Positions 1 to 12,177 of a stretch of 64,000 bases of DNA are shown in pieces; within the stretch, counting starts at the first letter, position 1, and each line of letters begins with the position of its first letter. The notes beneath the pieces are model-generated. The model was not told the origin of the DNA. It did not search any database and saw only the letters and a program-made list of their open reading frames with translations. Source of the DNA: Ziziphus jujuba (Eukaryota; Streptophyta; Magnoliopsida; Rosales; Rhamnaceae); contig NC_083388.1 of NCBI RefSeq assembly GCF_031755915.1, forward strand, positions 3,169,501-3,233,500, written 5' to 3'. The translations under genes were made by a program, and so were the position numbers.

Positions 1-1979
1 ATGTCATGCACCATGCTTATTATTATGTCTTTAAACTCAAAACTCTTTGGCGGGTCCCAAGTGGCGTTCGCTCCCTTGCTCTTTTGATTTTTTGTAAATT
101 TTTTTTAAGTTTGGGCTGGAGATAGACGACCGACCGTTTTACCCAATGAAAAGGACCAAGTTGGTAGAAATGAAAATTGACGAAAATACCCCTTCTGTTG
201 GTTGACTAACAAAATGTGAGCGAATCTTGTCAGCTAACTACCACACAATGAGTGAAAACGAAACGAGATCAGTGTCCTTGCTCGTGGGATTTTTGAACAA
301 CTTATAAAACGACAATTTCCATTTCCTTTTTAGTATAAAATTATTTGTTTATTCCATTAAATCTTGCATTGGCCCAACTCGTATTGGGTTTCTTTGATAG
401 GGCCAGAAGAAAAACTACAAGCCCACTCAAGTCTTATTATTAGTTTTGATGTATTGCTATTTCTTGATGTCTCATCCCATCTTTTTTATCCATGATATTC
501 TAACTTTGTATTTTTATTTTTGGTAATATATGATCATTCAAAGTTCGTGTATCAAGAAGTGTTTGATTTACCCCTTCCACGATTGCCCAATGGAAAATCT
601 AATGTTTCATATACATATAGTGATTATGAGTTCCAACCCTCCATATTACATAAATATTAATTGTTTCTATCGGATTTGATTTAACTACAGTAACTTTTGA
701 CTCCACTCTAATGAAAACATTGTATGAAATTACATCCTAGGGTTAAAATATTCTCCCTATCTATCTAATTAGGTTGTCACAAACCCCTCTTTTTTTTTTT
801 TTTCTTTGTTAAATGTCTTGTCTCCTTTTTACTATTCATCTTTACCTTCCTTTCTTCCTTTTTTTTTTTTTTTCACTCTTTCCTCCTCTACTCTCACTAT
901 TTCTTCTCCATTTTCATTTTTTGCTAGTCCTCTTCACTTTCACTATTTTAATATTCCTTTGGTAAAAAGACGTAGTACTTGATGGAATTTAGAAATGACA
1001 GAAGAAAATTTCTTCATATGAAGATGAAAATTGCATAATCAGTTTATTTACATTCTAGAAAAGAAAAACAAATACAACTTCACTATTGTAATCGAAAGTT
1101 TAACTAATAACACTTTTAATCTTCACTTTTGTAGTCTTGAGGTGTTAAAATGCATCATCTTTCACTCCAAAATCATCTTTAGCCAAACATTGAAACATTA
1201 TTGAAAACTCCAAAATAATTATAAAAAAAAAAAACCACAACAATAACAACAACAAACCGCGGGGTGAAGACCAAGTGACCAACTGAATATCACCTCAAAG
1301 AAAATCACTTTACATGTATCCAAATTTCAAATAATTACAGAACCTCATGGTCTACAAGCTCTCCTTGAAACCAAGGGCTGCCAACTTGATAGTAAAGGCA
1401 GAAGTACTTGATATTAAAGGCAGAAGTAATCATATCATCAATACAGACAGTAGAAATTAGAATTGCATAAATAAATCAGGAAATGGGCACAAAATAAAAT
1501 AAACCAACTTGATATGAAGTCACACACACCTCTGAGTACAAAGTACTGCATGACCCACACAACTGAAGAATACTATAACAGCTTCCAGATACACAGCAAA
1601 TGCTAGAGAATCATATTAAAATAAATAATGAGGGGTTGACAGATGAATGAACAAAGCCAACACTATGTATGGGACCACCTACATTCAATGTGAAGAAGCA
1701 TATTGGTTCACAAGCAAACAAAATGCCAGTATTCATCCAGCTATGCATGAAATTTCCATACCAATAATTTTAAGAACAGAATTGTACCAGTCTCACATTG
1801 CTCAGAATCCACGGTTTACGTCAGACCAAATTGAAAATCGCATTGCTTATTGGCTTGCAATAGAAAATCTTATCAGCTATATTCATCACTGAGATATTAT
1901 TACAAAGTTCAATGTCCCAAAAAAAAAAAAAAAACAAAAAAGAAAAATGATCTGTTGGAGCTGCTAACTTCTCATTTAT
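1..1979. other. Intergenic; probable 3' flank of the PPR gene
   Basis: No open frame here resembles a known protein. It is AT-rich with poly-T and poly-A tracts near 789-802, 860-873 and 1918-1934. The last several hundred bases probably hold the 3' UTR of the minus-strand PPR gene that ends at 1980. An 81-codon plus-strand frame at 1647-1892 has no recognisable domain and is most likely chance. Confidence 0.6.
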
Positions 1980-4457
1980 TTAGATTCTGCAAGCCAAAAA
2001 ACCTGAGTCAAATCCATCTATTCTCTCCCCAACGACAAAAGCATGTACCTGATCACGAATCTGAACCCAACTGCAACCAGGGTTCTTCTTCACTCCCCTT
2101 GACTTCATCAATTCCCTCACCTGAATTGCCTCAGCCCATCTCCCTGCTTCTGCATACATATTTGAAAGAAGTATATAGTACCCGCAATGCTGAGGCTTCA
2201 ACCTAAATAGATGCTCAGCTGCCCACCTCCCTAAGTCTACATTGCCATGGGTTCGACATGCCCCAAGCAAAGCACCCCAAACATTGGCATCTGGTTTAAT
2301 ATGCAGGCCTTTAATTAGATTTGCAGCTTCTTCCATAAGCCCTGCTCGGCCAAGGAGATCAACCATACAAGCATAGTGCATTTGTGTTGGCTCGATATTT
2401 CGAGCATGCATCTCCTCAAAGTATTTCTTCCCCTTTTCAACTAGCCCTCCATGACTACAAGCTGATAAAACTGCAATGTATGATACCGAATCATACTCTA
2501 TACCATCTTCCTTCATTGCTTCGAAAAGACTTATTGCAGTATCCAGTTCACCTAGCATTCCATATCCCAATATCATAGTATTCCAAGAGGCTACATCCTT
2601 CTTCGGAATCTGGCTAAAGACCTTAGCAGCAATATCAATTCGTCCACATTTGGTGTAAAAGTCTAAAAGTGAGTTTGCAACAAAAAGATGAGAGTGACAA
2701 AGCTTTCTCAATAAAAATCCATGAATTTCTTTCCCTTGCTTGCTTGCACCTAGATTTGCACAAGCGGATATAACACCCACAAAGGAAACAATGTCATAAA
2801 TCATCCCTACAAGCCTCATTTCTGAAAACAACCTAAAGGACTTTGAGCAATCACTTGTTTGAGAATAGCCTACAATTAGTATATTATAAGATACCTCATC
2901 TTTTAGAGAGATATTAAACACGCTTTGTGCAAGTTTTAGGCAACCACATTTTGAATACATGTCTGTCAAAGCGTTGGAGACAAACAGGTCAGAGGCAGAT
3001 CCTGTACGTATTGCCTTAGCATGGATTTCTTTCCCGCAATGACTGAAACCCAAACGAGCACAAGCCGGAAGAACATTTATGAAGGTGATAAGGTTAGGTG
3101 CTGTACCATGAGCTTGCATCCGTCTTACGAGTCCTACGGCTGCCAACGCAAGCTTGTTTTGAGCAAAATTAGCAATCATCGCATTCCATGAAACAATATT
3201 CCTTCCACCCATCCCATGGAACACATGGGATGCCTTAGTTGAATGGCCTGATTTGGCATACATATCAATTAACGAGTTTGCAATGAAAATATCAGATTCA
3301 ATTCCTTTTCTTATACTAAATCCATGAATTTCTTTTCCTGCTTTAAAAAATCCTAGTTCAACCACTACTGGTACCATGCTAGAAATGGTGATAGAATTCG
3401 GACTAATCCCACAATCAATCATTAATTTAAATGTATTAAAAGCATCCTCGTCATGCCCAATATAAGAAAGACTAGTGATAGCTGCATTCCAAGAGACTTC
3501 ATTTCTACAGAACATTTCGTCAAAAACAAGCTTTGAAGCCTTCACATTCCCACATTTCCCATATACATCAACTAATGCATTGCCAATAGTCACCTGACGA
3601 TCCAAACCAACCTTAACGGTATAGCAATGAATCTGGGTCGCCATCAGCTCATCTTCAAGCCCAACACAAACGGGCAACACGGTGATCACGCTAACAAAAT
3701 TTGGCTTAACCCAAAAACTGGAATTCATTTCTCGGTAAAATTCAAGTGCCTCCGTATAAAGCCCATTTACAGAAAAAACCCCAATAATCGTATTCCATGA
3801 CACAACATCTCTTTCACGCATTTCCTCGAAGACCTTCACTGCCTCACTCAGTTTCCCACAATTCCCATAAAAGGAAAGCAAAGTGTTCCCAACAAAGACA
3901 TCGAAATCAAAACCCAGCTTCAAAACAAACCCATGAATCTCCATCCCTTTCCGGACCTCCCCAAAGTCTGAACACACCTTGAGAACGTAAGGGAAGGTAT
4001 GATCATCGAGTCCAACACCGCAGCGAACCATGCGATTATAAGACTCAAACCCATCATGAACTCCAGCAATCGAATTAGCCCGTATGAGTGTGTTCCACAA
4101 GAACGCGGTGCGACAATACCCAACGGTGTCGTCGAAGAGACGCAGAGAAGTTGAAGGGTTTCCAAACATGGCATAGTTGAGCATAAGGGAGGCAGAAAGA
4201 GAGACACTTCTGGGAAGCAACCCATTGAGAAGCGCAAAGGCATGGACTTGGTTGGTTTGGCGAAGGGAATGGAGGTTCGAGCAGAGTGTGAGGAGGTCGG
4301 AGTGAGCTTGAGCCGGTGATGAATGCGAAATGGGAGTGGCAGAGAAAGAACAAAAACAGAGAATTTGGGTCCGCGTTTTATGGGATGGAGTTGGTTTGCC
4401 TTTGCGGGAGATTATTAAGGGGGTCTGTAAGCATTTACGCGCATGGTGGGGGAACAT
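1980..4457 (-). CDS. PLS-class pentatricopeptide repeat protein with E/E+ type C-terminus
   Basis: Single-exon gene for an 825-residue PPR protein. I start it at the first ATG in frame (4457); the open frame runs six codons further upstream without an ATG. Tandem P, L and S repeats of about 35 residues fill the protein from about residue 100 to 690, with typical signatures such as VVSWNTII, GNTLLSFYGNCG and VSYIAVLSACSHGGLVEKG. The C-terminal part (about 700-810) is an E domain (KPDANVWGALLGACR, YYILLSNMYAEAGRW, GCSWVQI). It stops shortly after HAFVVGE, so the DYW deaminase domain is absent. The N-terminus is rich in Ser, Arg and Lys with few acidic residues, as in organelle transit peptides. 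The family binds organelle RNA one base per repeat, and E-class members often specify C-to-U editing sites; the actual target cannot be read from sequence by eye. It lies head to head with the APO4-like gene. Confidence 0.93.
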   Translation of the reverse strand: MFPHHARKCLQTPLIISRKGKPTPSHKTRTQILCFCSFSATPISHSSPAQAHSDLLTLCSNLHSLRQTNQVHAFALLNGLLPRSVSLSASLMLNYAMFGNPSTSLRLFDDTVGYCRTAFLWNTLIRANSIAGVHDGFESYNRMVRCGVGLDDHTFPYVLKVCSDFGEVRKGMEIHGFVLKLGFDFDVFVGNTLLSFYGNCGKLSEAVKVFEEMRERDVVSWNTIIGVFSVNGLYTEALEFYREMNSSFWVKPNFVSVITVLPVCVGLEDELMATQIHCYTVKVGLDRQVTIGNALVDVYGKCGNVKASKLVFDEMFCRNEVSWNAAITSLSYIGHDEDAFNTFKLMIDCGISPNSITISSMVPVVVELGFFKAGKEIHGFSIRKGIESDIFIANSLIDMYAKSGHSTKASHVFHGMGGRNIVSWNAMIANFAQNKLALAAVGLVRRMQAHGTAPNLITFINVLPACARLGFSHCGKEIHAKAIRTGSASDLFVSNALTDMYSKCGCLKLAQSVFNISLKDEVSYNILIVGYSQTSDCSKSFRLFSEMRLVGMIYDIVSFVGVISACANLGASKQGKEIHGFLLRKLCHSHLFVANSLLDFYTKCGRIDIAAKVFSQIPKKDVASWNTMILGYGMLGELDTAISLFEAMKEDGIEYDSVSYIAVLSACSHGGLVEKGKKYFEEMHARNIEPTQMHYACMVDLLGRAGLMEEAANLIKGLHIKPDANVWGALLGACRTHGNVDLGRWAAEHLFRLKPQHCGYYILLSNMYAEAGRWAEAIQVRELMKSRGVKKNPGCSWVQIRDQVHAFVVGERIDGFDSGFLACRI

Positions 4458-5112
4458 AGAAAGATGCAAAATCAAAGCGTTCGGTCCCCTAGAATGTTGT
4501 CATATTTTCCTGAGAAAGAAAATTCTTTTTTGAATCAAGCAGATTAAAAGAAGAAAGAGAGAAATACGACGTAGTTTTTGCAATTAACATTTGTCCAAAA
4601 CCCTATGTTTTATTTGGTCATATCCAAAAAACGGCGGCGTTTTAACTTCAGGTTCTTCCTTCTTCTTCCCGCTCCAGTCCTGATCCAGCTCACCATGACG
4701 CCTCCGTTGTGCATATTTCTCTCTGTTAGGAAGTTTACGACGGCGCGAAATCTCCCATTATAGATTTTTTTCTCAACGACAGTTTTTTTCGAATAAAGAA
4801 AATAAAAAGCTCTCTCTTCAACTCTTTCTCTCTCTCTCTCGCTACACGCTCCGTGTCTTCCATCCATATCCATTACGACGCCGTCTGGTACGTTTAGGAT
4901 TTCTTCCAAATTCTCCTTCCTAACTGTATTCTAAATGTCTTTTTTTTTCCTTTTTTTTTTTTTTTTCCTCTTTTGATTTTCTATTCTTGAATCTTTGAAT
5001 TACAAAGATTCAAATACAATAGTAGTTCTAAACCCCTTTTCCTTTCAATTCCAAAAGGTATCTGATTTTTCATTTGTATTGATTTAATAGATAATATTAT
5101 ATATGTTGTAAA
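4458..5112. promoter_or_regulatory. Divergent intergenic region between PPR and APO4-like genes
   Basis: The start codons of the minus-strand PPR gene and the plus-strand APO4-like gene are 655 bp apart and point away from each other, so this interval should hold both promoters and both 5' UTRs. It contains a GC-richer part with CGGCGGCGTTTT near 4631 and a CT-rich stretch at about 4809-4842 that suits a 5' leader of the plus-strand gene. I see no clear TATA box for either direction. Confidence 0.55.
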
Positions 5113-6798
5113 ATGGCGATGAGGAAGAAATCACGGGAGATTTTCAACTTAAATTTGAAAAGCAGCAGGCAAAACTACTACGGGAGGTTTTACAGCTCCA
5201 AGAAGGTGGATTTAAGGCAGCTTCGTTCGATGATACATGAAAGAATTGAAAACCGTGCCAAGGATTACCCAATCAAGGGTATGCTTCCTGTGGCCCAGGA
5301 GGTCCTCAATTCCAGGAAATTCCTTATCCGCGGCGTCTCTATCCTCACCAAAGTGTTCCCCGTTCTGGCTTGCAAGTATGTTCCTCTATTTGTTATTTGT
5401 TTTTACCAATAGAATATTATCAACTTTAAACCAAATCCAGTTATATCTTATCTTATTAATTTCACTGGGTTTTTACTACTTGCTTCATTGGGCTAATTCC
5501 CATGAGGGAAGAAAAGAGATTTCTGTGGAACATTCTAATAAAGCTTTGGATAAAGTCAATGATTTTTTTTTATTTTTATTTTTTTTGTTTTCGCATTGTA
5601 TGATTTAGAAGAGGAAGTAGATGTTTTAGTTATTTAATTTTTTATTTAGTAGTTAAGATATTAATTAATAAAACAAAAAATGGAGTCTTGAAAGTATTTT
5701 AGTGTATGAATAGCAACTCCATCTGTGTGTATGACATCTAAAATTCTGTTGCTCTAGTGAGAAACTATTTTCTTCAAAACAATTTCATGGTTGAAACAAA
5801 TCCTTTTTTGAAAAGAAAAAACAGAAGGAAAATAGGGAGTGGTTTCTTTTTATAATTTGGGAACGGTTGAAGAACTATCACCAGCCTCTTTAAAATTTCA
5901 TATAGAAGCCAAATGCAATTTTACAAGCTGGCTTGTGTAAGATGAAAACCATATTGGTTAGCTTAATGTACCACCTTAGATTTAATCCAAGTCTTCTGCT
6001 TTTCTTTTACTCTTGGATAAGAACAGGCTCTATAACCTGCAGAAATACCCAGCTTTCCAATTATTCATTGAGTGCTTTCACAGGTTCTGTCCAGAAGTAT
6101 ATGTTGGTGAGAAAGGCCACTTAATTCAGACTTGCTGTGGTTATAGACGTTTTGCCAAGAATCGGGTTCATGAGTGGATCATTGGTGGTCTGAATGATAT
6201 ACTTGTTCCAGTTGAGACATTTCACCTACAACACATGCATCAGGATGTTATTAGACACCACCAGAGGTTCGACTTCGAACGTGTTCCTGCAGTTGTTGAG
6301 TTATGCTGGCAAGCAGGAGCTGTTCCAAGTGAGGAGGATTTGTGCCCCAGCACGCACAACATAGAAGGAGTTTTCCCTTTGTCACCTGATGAACTGAGGT
6401 TGATAGCCAATCGAACTTTGAGAGCATGGGAAATGCTTAGAGAAGGTGTACAGAAGTTGATTTTGGCGTATCCGGTAAAAGTCTGTAAACACTGTTCTGA
6501 AGTCCATGTTGGGCCATTCGGACATAAGGTTAGAATTTGTGGAGTGTTCAAGTATGAGAGTCGACGAGGAGCCCACTTTTGGGAGAAAGCACAAGTTGAT
6601 GATTTGGTCCCTCCAAAAACTGTCTGGCATCGTAGGCCTCAAGATCCTCCTGTGCTTTTAAATGAAGGGAAGGATTTTTATGGTCATGCACCAGCAGTGG
6701 TGGACCTGTGCATAAAGGCTGGCGTTATTGCACCTCTTAAGTACCATTGTGCGATGAAAGTGCAAGGCTTATCTGGGCCTGTTAAGGCAAAAGTTTGA
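5113..6798 (+). CDS. APO4: APO4-like RNA-binding protein (APO domain), probably mitochondrial
   Basis: Two coding exons, 5113-5375 and 6084-6798, joined in frame across a GTATGT...CAG intron to give 325 residues. The protein carries two APO repeats. Each has a zinc-finger-like pattern: C87-x2-C90 with H100 and C105, and C222-x2-C225 with H235 and C240. The junction falls inside the first finger (the codon for K88 is split), which strongly supports the splice. APO1 of Arabidopsis promotes chloroplast group II intron splicing and binds RNA through such motifs. APO4 is the branch predicted for mitochondria, and the basic N-terminus (MAMRKKSREIF...) with RQNYYGRFYSS fits an organelle presequence. 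Assignment to APO4 rather than another paralogue rests on my recall of the family. The stop codon lies inside a 58-bp tandem duplication. Confidence 0.88.
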
Positions 6799-6879
6799 AG
6801 ATATGTATGAGATCAAATGCAAAGGCTTATCTGGGCCTGTTAAAGCGAAAGTTTGAAGATATCTATGAGATCAAATGCA
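6764..6879. repeat. 58-bp tandem duplication across the APO4-like stop codon
   Basis: The segment beginning AAGGCTTATCTGGGCCTGTT is present twice in a row, offset by 58 bp, with a few substitutions. The first copy contains the real stop codon (6796-6798) and the second repeats it at 6854-6856 within the 3' UTR. The unit is not a multiple of three. Confidence 0.9.
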
Positions 6880-9006
6880 ACAGAGGCTTGTTTCCACATA
6901 CTCGATCTGGTAAACATTTGTGGGAAAGCTGAAACCTCTCTCCTCAAGCTGAAACCTCTTCCCTTGCTTTAAGCGGGAGACTGATTCATTCCCCGATTCA
7001 AGTGGTTCGTGATTTCTCTGTATGTATCACTTTGAGCCGCTATTATTATTTAAAATATATATATATATAATAAAATAAAATAGAATATTTTCCTGCTACC
7101 ATGGATATTATCTTCTCATGAAATTGTGGGGCTTAAATAAGGGTTTTTAGTAGTTCATCTTGGTTTGATAAATTTTTTGGTTTTTTTACCATCTTTGAGT
7201 ACATTTCTAAGTTTTTATGGAATAAAGTGATTGCCCCTTCATTATAATGCGGAACTGAATCCAGTGCACTCTTTGATTCTAGGATTCAAATTTTTCTGAT
7301 TTTGAACTTTGTGCAAGTATAGCCCGTCAAAAAGTATGTGCTGTAACTCTGGATTAACATGTGATAAGTTGGCATTGATTCTCATGGATCATCAACACCG
7401 ATCAAATAATTAGAGTGAAGATTACTGCAGGTCTAGTAAGTTGGAAGCTGAAATTATTGATAATTAAATTTTCTTTTCTTTTCTATAGGGAATCTCACAG
7501 GTGGAATGGGTATGCTAAAATCTTTGTATCCTGAAACGGCTTCATTCCAAGGTATGAGCTGTACTGCACTCTCACAGGGTTGTAGGCCTTTCTGGTATGT
7601 CTTACGGATCCCTAATTGGGTTGGTAAGAAAATACCATTACCAAATGTAATATTCAAATCTTGGATATTTAATTTCAAGTTAAGGAGATGGGATAAAATC
7701 GATTTTGTAAATACCATTTGATAAATGCTAAAGAATTTTGAGTGGCTGTTAAAATTTAACACACGTGAATGCATGGCAGTTTATAGTAGCAACTCTGTTC
7801 CACGATGACAATTCTGTGTTGATGAGAGTACTAAATATGCAAGCAAGGCAAATGCCTGTATGTTCTTGAATCTCTCATTCTAGTTGACAAAGAAATGTAA
7901 CTTTCTCGAAAGCTTATTATGTAAATGATTTCGATCGAAGCTGTGGTCTTAAATTCGCTTAGTTTGTGTAGGATTCTTACACCACACATGGATACAGAGA
8001 CACAAAAGGACTGGAATTTCAGAGCAAATGTATAAAATAAATTGCCAATATTTTAGGAAGTTCCCAGGTTGTGTCCAGTTTTCATCCTTGGTACAACTTG
8101 GCAAATATTCTAAGACAATTCAACCATATTGCCATGTGACTTTACTATTTAATATCGGATAAAGTATTACGTATATCAGTAACGTCCATATGAAATGTAA
8201 ATTGAATAACATATAATTTTTGGCAACTTTAAAATAAAACATGTAGGTCCTAAAAAATAATTGTTGAGAATTTGATTAAGAATAATTTGTTATACCATAT
8301 TACACATGTAATTGTTCCATATAAATATTTTTTTAAAATATCCATTTTCTTAATTCTTGTTTCTATTATTATCTTCTTATTTTCGCCACTTGAACCCCAC
8401 CCAAAAAATAAATAAAATAAAAAAAACACCAAATAGTGGCTATGTCAGTGAATTAAAACACAAATACAGTGAAGCTCTTCGTAAATTAATAGAAATAGTG
8501 CTTTGAAATTAAGTTTCTTCTCCACAGCTTGGATCAAGAGAAATAGCATGGGTTTCCGAGAAAGTAAATGAAAACGAAGTCACATTGAGATCAAATCTAT
8601 TTCACACTCACAGTACTCATAAAAGAAGCTTTTTTCATGATTTTTTTTTTTGGGTAAATGAAGCTATTTTCATGATTGTTGATTGATGAGGCATAACAAA
8701 TGAATGAGACATTTGCTTAAATGAGGCTTCTTCTTTTTTTATTTATTTATAATAATGTGCTTGAATGAGGCTTTTTTTATGGTAAATGCTTCAATGAGGC
8801 TTTGGACGACTCATCGGGACCACCAAGAATGGGTCTGACAAAATTACCTGGGCTCTAGCCTCATTTTGCCCTATTTATTTTCTTTAGGCACGTGCACTTG
8901 CTTCACAGTCACGTGTATATGTGCATGTACATGTTACCATGTTGTGTGCATGTGTATTCCTGTTCTTCGTAAAGGTTTTCCATTTTGATATTAATTCCCG
9001 ATGGCT
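6880..9006. other. Intergenic, no gene recognised
   Basis: The first part is probably 3' UTR of the APO4-like gene. Frames of about 70-106 codons on both strands at 7454-7774 show no known domain. Between 8640 and 8810 the short phrase AATGAGGCTT recurs several times. Two CACGTG palindromes lie at 8889-8894 and 8910-8915. Confidence 0.6.
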
Positions 9007-9014
9007 GGGTAATT

Positions 9015-9582
9015 TAGGGATGGCAATTTGCTCCGCAGGCCTCATATCCATGGTGCACCGTCTTTAACGGGATGGTTTATCTCCAAAAATTCAGGGATGC
9101 GAGGCGGACTCAAGGCATATGCTTAAAAACCGAGTCGGGAATGGACCGGGGACGGGGAATAATAACTCCGTCCTGAACCCGCCCCGATATATATATATAT
9201 ATATATATTTATTTATTATTTTTTTTTTACAAAATTTCATTTATGTAAAATCATTTTCTTCTTTTTATTTATTTATTTTTTAAATATATATTTTATTATA
9301 ATTATAAATTTGTTTTTTAATGTATTTTATTATATTTTTATTGTATTATAGTCATTTTCTTTATATTTTAATCATAAAATAATTTTTTTATATAAATTTT
9401 TAAAAAAAATATCGATTAAAAAACAAAATGGAAAAAACCGTCCTGCCCTGTCCCCGTCCCGCAAAACTCCCGATCCCACCCCGCATCTAAAAAAACGGGA
9501 AAAATCGCGGAGATGAATGTAAAATTCCCTGCGGGGACGGAGATGGAATTTTAAAAACCGGCTCCGCCCCGTGACATCCCCA
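9015..9582. mobile_element. Non-autonomous hAT-type MITE, 568 bp
   Basis: The element is bounded by an exact 8-bp direct repeat, GGGTAATT, at 9007-9014 and 9583-9590, the target-site length of hAT transposons. Its ends are imperfect inverted repeats: TAGGGATGGCAA at the left, and TGGGGATGTCAC as the complement of the right end (9 of 12 positions agree). Subterminal regions are unusually rich in C and G (runs of CCCCG and CGGGG), while the middle is almost pure A and T with an (AT)n tract at about 9188-9210. There is no transposase frame; an open minus-strand frame of 91 codons over its right half has no transposase features. It must have been mobilised by an autonomous hAT element elsewhere. 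Confidence 0.82.
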
Positions 9583-9590
9583 GGGTAATT

Positions 9591-10857
9591 CTGTAATTTT
9601 ATCTCTAATAATTTTTTTAATGAAATTTGTATGACATTATGACCCATTGAGGTTTTTTTTTTTTTTTTTTAATAGCTTTGTTACAAAATTAAGTCTAAAC
9701 TTTAATTAGAATTTTTAGTTTAGTTTTTCTAATTTACTTTTTAGTAATGCGTATATAATTAAATTAGAGTTCTTGTATCTTTTTAGTAGTGCATATGTAA
9801 TTAAGTTAGAATAAGTTGACCAGAAATCAATCTTTATACAAAATCAATTTAGCTTAGATTCCAACAGATAGAAATGACCCGACATGTTTGGATAAAAAAA
9901 AAAAAAAAAAAAAAAAGGTCAGAAGAGACGGATGATGAGTTTTGATGCTGAATTGCATGAGTGGTTAATGGTTGAAAGAAAATAATAATAATCATCTTTA
10001 AAAAAAATTGAGAAATTAATTGCATCGTAACATATTTGAATATTCAATTTTTCTTCTTTTTTTTTTATTTTTTTATTTTTGCCCCTGCATTAAAAACTGA
10101 CACTCAACATAAATTTACTTACTGTGAGCTTCATTCAATTATTTATTTACTTTTTTTCTTAATGAGCTTCGTTCATTTTAAATATAAAAACAGAAAGAAA
10201 AGAAAGTACAATTAATTTTTATATGGAAAACAAAAATTATTCTGAAAATTATCTTCTAAATTATTGTGGATTATAGTAGATTATAAATGATATAAAAGAC
10301 ATATCAATTAATAATTTAAAATTATAATCTTAATTGAAAAATATGGCAGTGTCAGTATCAGCTATATCACAATATCTTTATGCATATCAAACTGGCTTTG
10401 ATACAACCAAAAAGAGATAAAATAAAAGTAAAAAAAGAAAAACTTTGGATTTATTTTTGTTGGCACTAAGTAAATATTATTATAACATGAATGGTCCACA
10501 GGAAGTCTAAAAATATAAATCATGAGGTTTTATTTGCACATAGAAGCAACATAGAGGGTAGGGGATTAGGTGGCGATTGCAATGAGGAATGTGACATGAT
10601 AGAAACAAAGAGTTGTTGGCAAGTCACATGGACAACTTTGCTAATTCACATGGACCTTCCATCATAACCCCACTTTTTTCTTTTTTTTTCCGCACTACTA
10701 TAAGGTCCTCAGATTAAGATTCACCATCTAAATCCCAGACACAATTTAATCACAATATAATAAAAAGGGACCGACCGTATTAGCATATTTCTGCAGTCTA
10801 CTATAAAATACCATTCTTACCCTTTTATAGCTATTTCAAATGAGACCAAATATATAC

Positions 10858-10888
<31 letters not shown>

Positions 10889-11680
10889 TTATGTTATTAT
10901 TTCTATCAAATATATATATATATAGACAATTATGATGTCACATCTTGTTGGGTGAGAATATGAAGAACAAAAGCTATCTAAATAATGATGCACTATGTTG
11001 ACGCTCTAATTTGAAATTTTCAAATTTAGCATGGTAAGAATTCTTTAATGGACAATGCTATTCATATTATAAGATATTTTTTATACATATTTTTTGTTTC
11101 ATACTTTATTTGTTATTTATGCATGAATGTTATAATGCTCCAAAAATATGTTTTGTTCCAAAAAAAACACTTCATTTATTTTGGTTTTTTACATAACTCT
11201 TTTCTTCGTAATTTTCCTTCAATATTAGTGTGGTAATTAAAAAATGTGACATAAGAATCCAATTTAGCCGTAATATACAAAAACAGATAATATTTTGTAA
11301 ATTTCTCATTGTCTTTAATATTTTATAATTTAATTTTAAAATTTATGTAAATTTAAATTTTTTTAAGAAAAAATTTCTTACAAAGATATTGATGCCTCGC
11401 TTCTTGACAAAGACAATCAAACAATTTAGGTTGATTTCGTCAACAAAATATCAAAAGAATCCAACCCGAAATTATCGTCTACAGGCAGAAAAAAAAAAAA
11501 AAGCTTTTTTCGTATATTCAAAAATAAAATAACCGACAAAATCCTAATTCCAATCTTTTACAGAAACAAATCCACAGCGTTCAATCCAATCCATCCCACG
11601 GCATCCAACGGTGGGATCTAAAAAAGGAGGGAAAAGATCTTGTCCGTCCCATCTCACAGCCTTGCCCTTCTGATACACCC
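9591..11680. other. Intergenic, AT-rich, no gene recognised
   Basis: No convincing coding frame on either strand. It contains poly-T (9652-9671), poly-A (9894-9916) and (AT)n tracts at about 10862-10891 and 10909-10923. From about 11560 base composition shifts toward C, leading into the beta-tubulin promoter. Confidence 0.6.
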
Positions 11681-11688
11681 TTATAAAG
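11681..11688 (+). promoter_or_regulatory. TATA box of the beta-tubulin gene
   Basis: TTATAAAG lies in a C-rich, low-ATG context typical of strongly expressed plant genes and predicts transcription start near 11710-11720. The leader would be CT-rich (11717-11840) and end at a GT donor near 11850. The following intron of about 318 bp ends at the TTGCAG acceptor at 12162-12167, ten bases before the ATG. First introns in the leader are common in plant tubulin genes and often raise expression; that role is inferred. Confidence 0.65.
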
Positions 11689-12177
11689 CTCCTCATTTCC
11701 AGTGCTGGTCCTCGCTATCCTCATCCTCTGACTCACTCTCTTACATCCTTCAATCGGATCGAGCAAGCTCTGCTCGGTCTTCGGAAGTTTCCTCCGGCGG
11801 ACATCACCGGAATTATCGGAGTCTCGCTTCGGTCGTTGGAAATTCACTGGTATTTTGACTGGTTTTTAGATCTGATATGATTTTTTTTTTTTTTTTTTTA
11901 CCCTGTTTGGTTGCCGAGAAAATGGACACTCATTGTATTGTAAATTACAAGTTTGGTAGTTTTACTTTAGAATCTTAGATCTGATAGCTAATGTAGTTTC
12001 ACTGAAAATAATAAAACAAGCTTTTATGTATCGTTGTTTAGAGTTTTAGAACCAGAATGGAGTCGTTTTCTTTGTTATTTATTTTCTTGTTTACTTTCAC
12101 TAATCTGCCTGATGTAGTATTAGGTATTAGGGTTTGCTAAATGTCGATTTTCTTTGCTGTATTGCAGAAAAAGAAAA

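Noticed and set aside
7454..7774. Overlapping frames on both strands
   Set aside because: No recognisable domain on either strand, no splice partner, and no upstream promoter.
9372..9647. 91-codon minus-strand frame over the MITE
   Set aside because: Composition follows the GC-rich end of the element; no transposase motif (no hAT dimerisation region).
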